NCBI GenBank assembly: GCA_018398765.1
Contig: JAHBMJ010001998.1
Span: 81,848 to 99,783, forward strand
Length of the DNA: 17,936 nt
Direction: 5' to 3'
From: Chromera velia
Lineage: Eukaryota > Sar > Chromeraceae
Shown here one piece after another: positions 8,736-15,912 of the stretch. Made by a program: the position numbers and the translations under genes. The notes below the pieces were generated by a model. The model was not told where the DNA came from. It did not search any database and was given only the letters and a program-made list of their open reading frames with translations. The first letter of the stretch is position 1; each line of letters starts with the position of its first letter.

Positions 8736-9658
8736 CTGCATGCGAGCGGAATCCGATAGGAAATTAAAGAGAGGAGAGAAGAGAGGAAGACACAATTCAT
8801 GCATGAGAGAGCCCCCTTCAGTCACCGTGACAGGAAGCTGCGGGCAGTCTCTGCCTAAAAAAAGTTTGTCGCGTGACACTGTGTATCGATCATCGAAGAA
8901 AGAAGCAGGCAAAAGAGAGAGAGCTGCAGGCAGGCATAGGGGATTCTGATTAGGAGCAGGCATCTGTGAGTCATCTCCACTGCATATCCTCCCGTTGACC
9001 CCCAGCTCGCTTACTCTTCCCTCAAATCGTCTTCCGACTTTCAGTCGCTTAGTCGTCCCGCCAGCCTGTATCCCTTCCAGCCACTCACTAACCCTTCAGA
9101 GAGAGCTAGAGTTTCTAGAAAAGAAAGCACTCAGGGAAGGATCTGTGAAGCTTCCTCAGGTCCCATCGAGCGTTCTGCAAATGCGCAAATAGATGGATAG
9201 ATGCTTTTAGTCACATGCAGGCATAATATTGTTGACAGGATGCAGAGAGAGAGGGAGTCCGACGGCATGTCTGTATGAGGGCACGGAATTTTTTTTATGG
9301 AAAGAGCAAAGAAAAGTCGAGGCAGGCATGCCGCATTACCAAAATGCCGCATGATTACCAAAAAATGAAAAGAAAAGAACAGAGAAGAGAAGACATCAAT
9401 GGTTGTAAAGTGCCCGTGTATTTGGGTGCTTCAATTGGTGCATGCGAAGTCTGCTTCCATTTGCAGAGAAGAGAAGGTTGCAGAGCACGTACGTTCTGTG
9501 CATGCAGTCAAATTGAATCAATCCGCGTCTTTCTTTTCGGCATGAATTTCACGGAGAATCCCTGGTGAGCACTGTCATTCGATCCGCTTCCCTTGTTTAG
9601 TCATTTGCATCTCCATCATGTTTTTTTATGCAGCGTTTCAACCTGTTCACGCACTCAC

Positions 9659-9763
9659 CTGCAAACGTGGGGCGTCTCAGTCTCGGGCCCTCCCTCCCCC
9701 CCCTCTTTCCAGAAAGAGGAGAAAGAAGCTTGGGGAGCGCGGGTCCTTTCACGGCAACGGAGG
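9659..9763 (-). CDS. Candidate upstream exon of the LRR gene
   Basis: The minus strand has an acceptor-like GTGTGCGCGCAG before 9763 and a strong GTGAGT donor at 9658. The frame SVAVKGPALPKLLSPLSG...GPRLRRPTFA ends with one spare G. Joined to the exon starting at 8735 this gives ...PRLRRPTFAG-NPLGPEGIRT, restoring an LRR-like spacing and the correct phase. The repeat match is weak and the implied intron (8736-9658) is long for this window, so other exons may intervene. Confidence 0.33.
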
Positions 9764-9944
9764 CTGCGCGCACACCGAGACGGGCATCCAATTTCGAATT
9801 TATGTTGGCATCATGTTGGCAATAATTCAGAAACAAAGAAGAGCAAACCAAAAAATACTGGGCGTTTTTTGCCTTTCGTTTCCAAAGAAAGATTCAGGGC
9901 GATTGAGGGATAGAGAACAATGAAAATACAACAAGGAGCTTGTC

Positions 9945-10020
9945 AGAGAGAAAGAGGCAGACAGAGATAGAGACAGACACTAGGACAGACAGACAACTAG
10001 ACAAATAGACAAACAGACGG

Positions 10021-10060
<40 letters not shown>

Positions 10061-10070
10061 ACACACACAA
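9945..10070. repeat. GACAGA/ACATAC/CA compound microsatellite
   Basis: GACAGA and TAGACA units run from about 9945 and lead into ACATAC and a long AC run (about 10029-10069). It lies in presumed intron sequence of the minus-strand LRR gene. Confidence 0.85.
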
Positions 10071-10218
10071 GTGAAAAGGATGAAAAGAAGCGACCTCAGC
10101 CCACCTTACGTCTATTTCTGCAAGGTGCCCCTCTGCCATTCTGTTCAGCACGTCAGCTGTCAGAAGGACCTTCAGAATGGGAGAGGAGGAGCGAGTGATC
10201 CAGCGGGAGATCACGCAC

Positions 10219-10285
10219 TTCCCTTGAAGGAGCCAGCTGGTACGCTTCCTTCAAAGGGTCCCCGTCAAGGCTGGAACAGTTGAAC
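10219..10285 (-). CDS. Candidate further upstream exon of the LRR gene
   Basis: An excellent minus-strand acceptor (pyrimidine tract CTTTCCCGTTTTCTTTTTTG, then TCTGCGCAG) precedes 10285. The open frame after one base is FNCSSLDGDPLKEAYQLAPS-RE, with a possible donor GTGCGT at 10218. The frame stays open past that donor for about 20 codons. The SLDGDPLKEA part could be LRR-like, but I could not connect it to the next exon with confidence. Confidence 0.22.
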
Positions 10286-10791
10286 CTGCGCAGACAAAAA
10301 AGAAAACGGGAAAGAAACGGAAGGGGCACGTGAAATAGAGAAAGATCAACAGACTCATCTGCATGCAGCCGTCTCCTTCAATAAGTACGAAAAATAGGTC
10401 ATGCCTATGCGCAGCCGTTTTCCGTTCATCAAAGTTGACAACAGCCCTCTAGGAACTATTTGCTGAGAGTTTGTGCACTATAGGGGGAGCGGGAAGCTGT
10501 GTCACTGCCATTGATAGAAGAGAAAACAACACAATGAAAAGATACACTTCAACGCAAACGTCTCTTCAAAATCCTCCCCCCAACAGACCCCACAGACCTC
10601 TTCGGCTCTCTGTACACACAGGACTCCACTTCAAAGGCGTTTGTGGAAAAGTGTAGGACCCTCTGGGGCTTCGATCCCCTCATACAACAGATGATTTGGT
10701 TGATCGACCCTCCTTCTTCTGCATGTGCTGACTTCAGACTGAACATGACTGCAGGAACCTCCAAAAATGTGCAGCCGGTCTGGATGTGGCC

Positions 10792-10824
10792 GGCGCCGCC
10801 TCGAGCGCGCGCGCGGGCGGCGCC
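10792..10824. repeat. GC-rich inverted repeat with CG-alternating loop
   Basis: GGCGCCGCC (10792-10800) and its reverse complement GGCGGCGCC (10816-10824) flank a loop of alternating GC (AGCGCGCGCGCG). The adjacent palindrome CGCCATGGCG (10821-10830) puts an ATG on both strands. It is an isolated CpG-dense block about 300 nt upstream of the next gene. Confidence 0.7.
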
Positions 10825-11105
10825 ATGGCGGCGCGCCCCGCCGCTGTGGACATGCATGGACATGCACTCGTAACTCCTGTCATCTCCTGTCAGTACTCAT
10901 ACGTACGTATTGTTTCTGTATGTTTCTGTCTCACAATGTCTCACACTAATACATCGCGACCTCCATGCGCAGTGACAGGTTTGCACACTCTTCTCCCGTA
11001 TTTCCACGCTGCTCTGGTTGAAAGCAGAATGTCGTGGTATGCTTGAAACGTCTGGTTGCATTTGACTCGAGGCAACACTCTTTCTGTTGTTCTTGAGTTC
11101 TGCCG

Positions 11106-11234
11106 ATGTCTTGCATAAAATTGAGTCTCTATTTTATTCTTCTGCTGGTGCCAAGTGTGACCTTTCGTCCTCCGGTTGTCCGCACCAGCAGGTCCATTTT
11201 TGTTCGTTCTCTTGCGAGTTCCTCCTTTCGGTAC
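11106..11234 (+). other. Putative signal-plus-transit presequence (residues 1-43)
   Basis: The hydrophobic core LSLYFILLLV is followed by PSVTF-RPPVVRTSRS. Cleavage after Thr19 would leave Phe20 at the mature start, recalling the ASAFAP-type site of red-lineage complex plastids. Residues 21-43 are rich in Arg and Ser with no acidic residue, as a transit peptide would be. Secretory or mitochondrial targeting is not excluded. Confidence 0.55.
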
Positions 11235-14186
11235 CTTCCCGTCTCCGAGCGTTGCGGTGCTCTGACGGTTCTACAGTCCGAAATAAAAGACGCGGATGAC
11301 GCCGAAGAGAGTTTGGAGTCTGTAGCTGATGGAATTGATGTGTCTGATGAGGTGGATGAGGATGAAGAGGAGGAGGAGGAAGATGAGATCCGCAGAGAGC
11401 TCCGTCAGCGGAGACGGATGTGGCTTCCCCCCAAGGGTCTTGACCATGCCGAGAGACTCCGGTGGAAGTTTGATTTTCTCCTCAGGGCCCTGGAGGCCTA
11501 CCGCCAAGTGTTCAGGTCCACCCTGGTGCCCCGTACGTTTGTGTTTCCCCTGGGGGACCACAGGTTCCCCGAGGAAGTGTGGGGTTTTCCTCTGGGGACT
11601 CGGTATGCTGCTGTGAAGAAATTGGGGGCAATTGTGATAGAGAGCCCTGAATGGAATGCAGAGTTGGAGGAGAGGGGGTTTGAGGGGTGGGAGTTTTTGA
11701 AAGACAAGATTTTAACTCCTGAGTTGAGGCAGAAATTGAATGAACATCGGTTCTCCAACACGACGGCCGATCCGAAGGACGTTGGGACGTTTGAGGAACT
11801 TCTGAAAGCGTCCGTTGAGGGGAAGTACCCTGCAGAGATTTCAGAGATGGTCTTGGCTGCTGCAACACTTGTGCATATGCACGCCAGGGGGGAACGATAT
11901 ATTGGGAATGGGTGGAAGATGGCGGCCCCATTGGAGATCGAGGCCTCCTCTTCGTGGCCTCAATATTTGTGGGGGTTTCCTGCACACGACAAGTTGTCCC
12001 TTTTGCGGAGACGGCAGCGGACGATAAGTAACACCGTCCCTGCCCTTGCAGAGAAATTGTGGGAGATTGGTTTTTACACCAAATTACGAAAGACGCCGGT
12101 TCACGAACGGCTTCTTCTCGAACAAGTCTTGAAGATTTATTTCAAACAGACAGGCAATTTTGCCGTTCCCGCCTCTTTCACCGTTCCCCTGTCTGACGAG
12201 TGGCCTGTTTGCTGCCATGGCGTCCGATATGGCAGGAAGGTGGTCACTTTCCGTAACCGTCTGACGGAGAACTGCAAGGACGAGGACGAGGCCGAGTTGC
12301 TCATCGCGTTGTGGTTGAATGCCTTGCGACAAGAGGCGATGGAGATAGGTGATTTGAGGGAGTTCAGCAAGGAGGTGGACTATAATTTCCGTAAGGGCCC
12401 CAACCCGGCTGTACACGACCTTGCCATCAGTCGTGCACGAAAGAAGATAGAGGACGGCGCTGACAAGATTCCCTTTGAGATCGATGCCCCCCAGACGTTA
12501 CAGGAATACTTCTCAGGAAAGACCTTGAAGGATATGTGGAAGAAGAAAGAGCCGTCTCCGGCCGCAGCAGCAGGAGAGGGGGGGGAAGACAAGAAGAGTA
12601 GGGCAGGGGGAAAGGAAGCAAAAGGAAAGGGTGTAACTCCCATGTCTCAAGAGACCCCAGAAGAGGGGGGGTATTTGAGCGAAAAGAGAAAGAACGTGAG
12701 ACCCCTTGAGGACGTAGTCAGGCAAATTGACCTTAACCATGTGGTAAGGGATATTGATGGGAACCGATTGCCAGATGACTGGCCAACCATTGACTGGCCT
12801 GGGCCAGATGAGATAGACAACGAGCCCGTCATTTATCCCACTGCCGAATCAGATCCCTGGACCAACCTGACAATGGATCAGTTGGTCATGGAGGTAGCGA
12901 AGACCATTTCAGCCGACGTTCCTTCTTACGACCCTGCGGAAATGGACGCGAGGGGGTTACCCAGTTGGCCCCCCACAGAGGAGGACATCAAGAATGACTG
13001 CAGAATCGTAGTGGAGGATACCAGCCTTCAAGAACAGCACTACCAGGCAGCCATTGCCGAATTGTCCTCCGATCCAGACGTTCCGATAGATGAGTATTTG
13101 CCGTTCTCGCTCGATGACGAGGAGGAAGAACCAGCAGCAGAGCCAGCAGCAGAGAAGAGAAGGGGAAGAGAGCTCCCGAGAGGGATAAAGAGACTGCCTC
13201 AGACTGGGGATGAATTGAAAGCTCTGTTGAGTGAAATTAGGGAAGAGGAAGATGAGTATCCGAAATCGAAGAGAGTGCCTAGTATTTCAAATCTAGTTGT
13301 CCCCCGCCGATCGCCGAAGGATGTGAAGAGACAAACGGGGTTGTATCAGAGGACAGTTGAGTCGTTAGGGCCTTTGGAGAGAAAGCCTACAAGGGAGGAG
13401 GAAGAGGGGGGAATATTTGATGAGCTTTTTGATTGGAAGTGGGATGATTTGATTGAGGGAATGCAGTTCTTTGCAGACGTATACGACACAGACTTTGGAG
13501 AGATCCCCCCCGAGTTTGTAGTCAACGAAGGCTACATCGAGGCTGGCTGGCCAGCTGAGTGGAAAGGTTTTCCGCTCGGTAAGTTCACACAGTCACTCCG
13601 GTATGGCGACATCGATGCCAAGCTTCATTGGGAAAGAAGGCCGGCATTAGATAAACTGGGGTATGATTGGGGGACGGGGTTGGAGTATCTGAACTTTTCG
13701 TTTCATAAGTTTTTCCACTCCTGTATGTTCCTGCTGAAGATCACCCACGCTCTCAAGCTCCTTCATCAAATCGCAGCCATGCCCGTGATCTCACCAACGA
13801 CCCCCTATGCTTCCATGAGGGGGTACAAGGTAGGGTATGTGTTGAGGAAGATTTGGCGGCAGGAGTCTGTTCTGTACTATTTCCACCCAGAGAAATTCGA
13901 TTTGTTTGTGAGGGTATTGAAATTGAATATGCAGAATCCGTGGATGTTGATTCACGGGTACGAAGACAGACCGCACTTTGAACTGAAACCGTTGCACCCC
14001 TCCCTGTGGACAGATCACGCAAGGGAGCCAATGTTTGAGGTCCCCGAACCTCCACCGATACCCCCCCATGTTCAGAACCCGTATCTGCCAGACAGGCCGA
14101 AAAAGCACAACCTTGACGTCTCACATGCAGGAAAGCCCGTTGGAACAGGCGAGGGCTGGGGGGAGTACTGGCAGCCCCTCTTTTGA
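11106..14186 (+). CDS. Large intronless protein with helicase-associated-like modules and a putative bipartite plastid leader
   Basis: The frame has 1026 residues with no stop or obvious intron. The ATG at 11106 is the first after an in-frame TGA (11094-11096). Residues 1-19 are a hydrophobic signal peptide, followed by a basic Ser/Arg stretch to about 43 and an acidic spacer (61-96). Modules resembling the helicase-associated (HA) domain follow at about 120-200 (LRALEAYRQVF, LVPRTFVFP, WGFPLGTRYAAVKKL, ERGFEGWEF), 228-325, 333-420 and 772-865 (FGEIPPEF, WPAEWKGFPLG, LDKLGYDW). A last degenerate one lies at about 870-965. Residues 475-530 and 670-765 are charged linkers. There is no helicase motor, nuclease or other catalytic motif. 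HA repeats are known in many algal proteins of unknown function and are thought to bind nucleic acid. A plastid nucleic-acid-associated role is inference. Confidence 0.88.
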   Translation: MSCIKLSLYFILLLVPSVTFRPPVVRTSRSIFVRSLASSSFRYLPVSERCGALTVLQSEIKDADDAEESLESVADGIDVSDEVDEDEEEEEEDEIRRELRQRRRMWLPPKGLDHAERLRWKFDFLLRALEAYRQVFRSTLVPRTFVFPLGDHRFPEEVWGFPLGTRYAAVKKLGAIVIESPEWNAELEERGFEGWEFLKDKILTPELRQKLNEHRFSNTTADPKDVGTFEELLKASVEGKYPAEISEMVLAAATLVHMHARGERYIGNGWKMAAPLEIEASSSWPQYLWGFPAHDKLSLLRRRQRTISNTVPALAEKLWEIGFYTKLRKTPVHERLLLEQVLKIYFKQTGNFAVPASFTVPLSDEWPVCCHGVRYGRKVVTFRNRLTENCKDEDEAELLIALWLNALRQEAMEIGDLREFSKEVDYNFRKGPNPAVHDLAISRARKKIEDGADKIPFEIDAPQTLQEYFSGKTLKDMWKKKEPSPAAAAGEGGEDKKSRAGGKEAKGKGVTPMSQETPEEGGYLSEKRKNVRPLEDVVRQIDLNHVVRDIDGNRLPDDWPTIDWPGPDEIDNEPVIYPTAESDPWTNLTMDQLVMEVAKTISADVPSYDPAEMDARGLPSWPPTEEDIKNDCRIVVEDTSLQEQHYQAAIAELSSDPDVPIDEYLPFSLDDEEEEPAAEPAAEKRRGRELPRGIKRLPQTGDELKALLSEIREEEDEYPKSKRVPSISNLVVPRRSPKDVKRQTGLYQRTVESLGPLERKPTREEEEGGIFDELFDWKWDDLIEGMQFFADVYDTDFGEIPPEFVVNEGYIEAGWPAEWKGFPLGKFTQSLRYGDIDAKLHWERRPALDKLGYDWGTGLEYLNFSFHKFFHSCMFLLKITHALKLLHQIAAMPVISPTTPYASMRGYKVGYVLRKIWRQESVLYYFHPEKFDLFVRVLKLNMQNPWMLIHGYEDRPHFELKPLHPSLWTDHAREPMFEVPEPPPIPPHVQNPYLPDRPKKHNLDVSHAGKPVGTGEGWGEYWQPLF

Positions 14187-14338
14187 ATGCGTTCACAGGC
14201 TCATTGTGTGTATGTACATACTATTCAGTCGGGTTACTGGCAACTTATTGCGAATATATCATCTGGATTAATCATGCATGTATCTTAAGTTACTAGATTA
14301 AAAAACAAATTTAAATTTTTATCATCTTTTTTTTTAAG

Positions 14339-14456
14339 AACTATAAAGACTTAGAAGCTCATATTAAGCATGCTAAGAGATTAAGAGTTCACTGTGTATT
14401 GACTCAGCTTGACTGTTAGAAGCATTGTCAGTTTTAGCTTCTAACGCTTTATAGTT
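14339..14456. repeat. Fold-back element with 21-nt inverted arms
   Basis: AACTATAAAGACTTAGAAGCT (14339-14359, arms differ at two positions) pairs with the reverse complement at 14436-14456, giving 19 of 21 matches. The loop is about 76 nt. This looks like a miniature inverted-repeat relic; I could not identify a target duplication. Confidence 0.65.
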
Positions 14457-14461
14457 TTTTA

Positions 14462-14537
14462 TAAAAATTGATATCAATTTTTAAAAGTGTATCAAAAATT
14501 GATATCAAAAATTGATATTAATATCAATTTTTGATAT
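14462..14537. repeat. Cluster of perfect AT palindromes built from AAAAATTGATAT
   Basis: A 22-nt perfect palindrome (14462-14483) is followed by a 36-nt perfect palindrome (14502-14537) centred on ATATTAATAT. A third AAAAATTGATATC copy lies between them. Flanking AAAAGTGTATC and GATATACTTTTT are near-inverted copies, so the whole 14478-14550 segment could form one cruciform. Confidence 0.85.
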
Positions 14538-14551
14538 ACTTTTTAAGTACA

Positions 14552-14559
14552 CTTTTTAA
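14552..14559. repeat. Left copy of 8-bp target-site duplication CTTTTTAA
   Basis: Directly abuts the left terminal repeat and is repeated exactly at 15486-15493. It fits the nTnnnnAn preference described for hAT insertions. Confidence 0.75.
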
Positions 14560-14608
14560 ATAGGGGTGTAAAATCCCTTTTCGATGGGGAGAGGGGACTC
14601 TGACGGTG

Positions 14609-14656
14609 GGGCAGGCAAGAGCCTGCCCGACGGGGGGGGCCCGTCCTTCGGACGGG
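14609..14656. repeat. Two consecutive GC-rich hairpins at the left end of the hAT-like element
   Basis: GGGCAGGC-AAGA-GCCTGCCC (14609-14628, 8-bp stem) is followed by CCCGTCC-TTC-GGACGGG (14640-14656, 7-bp stem). A run of eight G (14632-14639) lies between them. They look like bacterial terminators but lie in a eukaryotic mobile element. Confidence 0.8.
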
Positions 14657-14661
14657 GCCGC

Positions 14662-15454
14662 AGAGCTCGAACGGGGGGGGGTTGTCGGATCGAACGAGGG
14701 GGGGTGGCCAGAGTGTATGCATGCGCGATCATTTTTTTTTCAGGCCGGCTGAGTCGGTCATTGATTTATCTGCCCGCCTCCTGAGAATAGTCGCTTTCTT
14801 TTATGGTTGTTCTGTTTTCTCTTGCTTTATACTGTTACTGACTGTGTGTGCCATCTGAAGAAAACGTGGTCTAGAACATGGTGAAGCTATGGAGAACACT
14901 AGAGAACACGGTGTCTTTCTTTCCACTCAATGCTCTCCGTTGCATGCCTTTCTTTCCAGTTAAATTAAATGCATGTTCTCTTTCCACTCTGCAGTGACTG
15001 ATGGATGGATGGATGGATAGATGGATGAATGGATGGATAGAAGGATGGATAGATAAATTGATGGATGGAGTGAGTGAGGGATAGATTGATGGAGTGAGTG
15101 AGGGATGAATGGATGGATGGAGTGAGGGAGTGACTGAGAGATGGATAGATAGATGAATGGATGGATGAATAGAAGGATGGAAAGACAAATTGATGGATGA
15201 AGTGATGGAGTGAGTAAGGGATGGATGGATGGATGGATGGATGGAGTGAGGGAGTGACTGAGAGATGGATAGATGGATGGATCGATGGATCGATGGATAG
15301 ATGGATGAATGGAGATGGATGGAGTGAGTGAGGGATAGATTAATTTCTGCCTAGAGCTCCCCAAATGGAAGGGGCTCCGTTCAGAGAGCTCTGATCTCTC
15401 TAGAGCTCGAACGGGGGGGACCTCGTCGGATCTGCAGCCCAAAGAGCTCGAACG
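14662..15454. repeat. Subterminal AGAGCTCGAACG motifs of the hAT-like element
   Basis: AGAGCTCGAACG occurs at 14662-14673, 15402-15413 and 15443-15454. The first two are each followed by a G run and then GTCGGATC (14684-14691 and 15425-15432), all in the same orientation. Such subterminal repeats are candidate transposase-binding sites. Confidence 0.75.
14999..15342. repeat. GATG/GAGTGA minisatellite with a ~124-nt higher-order period
   Basis: GATGGATGGATAGATG and GGAGTGAGTGAGGGAT units alternate. A 34-nt block beginning ATGGAGTGAGGGAGTGACTG occurs at 15117 and again at 15241, showing a higher-order repeat of about 124 nt. The long Pro-Ser-Ile-His frames on the minus strand are products of the repeat. 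Confidence 0.85.
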
Positions 15455-15485
15455 CACCCCCCCCCCCCTGTTGTTACACCCCTAT

Positions 15486-15493
15486 CTTTTTAA
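15486..15493. repeat. Right copy of 8-bp target-site duplication CTTTTTAA
   Basis: Matches 14552-14559 exactly and directly follows the right terminal repeat. Confidence 0.75.
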
Positions 15494-15912
15494 GTATCAA
15501 TCAAGTGACTTTTATAAGGAAAAAAAAATTTAATAAATCCAGGTGGGGTCGAAGATATCCTATTTTATACTATATATAAATTTTATGTCCTACCAGCCTA
15601 ATGAGTCCCCCTAATCGTAATCCTACTCTAGATCAAATCCTATCATACCCAAATTTATATATGTATATTAATTAAAAAAAACACACAAACAAACTAGTTT
15701 ACAATATCCAGTATCGTATTTCGAGTTGCATTCTAGGTTGCATTCTTCATTCTAAGAAATCATAGCTCTTAGATCATAGCCTCGCGGCCCTCGCTAGCAG
15801 TCATTTCCAGTCAATGCAGTCATATTATAATGTATAGACTACAATACAGTGTCTCGATTTACGCCGTATAAACACTCAGTACGTCAATCAAATACTCATC
15901 GACGAACCAACT
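15494..15912. other. AT-rich non-coding sequence, right half of the second AT-rich island
   Basis: This continues the AT-rich composition of 14270-14559 after the inserted element, and it forms the 3' flank of the minus-strand gene ending at 15913. It holds no recognisable gene. The ATTCTAGGTTGCATTCTTCATTC stretch (15730-15752) has short internal repetition. Confidence 0.55.

Larger units (their letters stand above)
8736..11105. other. Mostly non-coding region between the LRR exon and the 1026-residue gene
   Basis: Apart from the two candidate minus-strand exons and a CA-rich microsatellite, I see only short frames in A/G-rich or CA-rich sequence. It probably holds introns and the 5' part of the minus-strand LRR gene, plus the upstream region of the plus-strand gene starting at 11106. 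Overlapping frames on both strands at 10549-11046 include a GC-rich block. None has a recognisable domain or supported splice sites. Confidence 0.5.
14187..14559. other. AT-rich 3' flank, left half of the second AT-rich island
   Basis: Composition turns AT-rich within about 100 nt of the preceding stop codon. No gene is seen. It contains a fold-back element and a palindrome cluster, and ends at the target duplication of the inserted element. Confidence 0.6.
14560..15485. mobile_element. 926-bp hAT-like non-autonomous element carrying a minisatellite
   Basis: The ends are 12-bp perfect inverted repeats, ATAGGGGTGTAA (14560-14571) and TTACACCCCTAT (15474-15485), flanked by the 8-bp duplication CTTTTTAA. 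TAGGGGTGTAA resembles known hAT termini (compare the CAGAGGTGTAAA type). Inside the left end are two GC-rich hairpins and AGAGCTCGAACG subterminal motifs, which recur at the right end. The middle (about 14720-14998) has composition like the host's intron sequence, and 14999-15342 is a GATG-type minisatellite. No transposase frame is present. Because CTTTTTAA-like words also occur nearby (14540-14548), the duplication alone would be weak. The coincidence with the inverted termini makes the call. Confidence 0.78.

Noticed and set aside
10655-10690. Possible tRNA B-box (GGCTTCGATCCCC)
   Set aside because: No A-box, acceptor stem or cloverleaf can be drawn around it.
10549-11046. Overlapping 60-104-residue frames on both strands around the GC-rich block
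   Set aside because: No domain, repeat or supported splice site could be found on either strand; kept only as an unresolved region.
11271-14196. Minus-strand frames within the 1026-residue gene
   Set aside because: They are short antisense shadows of a long continuous frame with recognisable modules.
14609-14656. Rho-independent terminators
   Set aside because: The hairpins are terminator-like, but the context is eukaryotic and no T tract follows; they belong to the mobile element.
14871-15457. Pro-Ser-Ile-His repeat proteins on the minus strand
   Set aside because: They are the direct translation of the GATG minisatellite in two frames, with no independent support.
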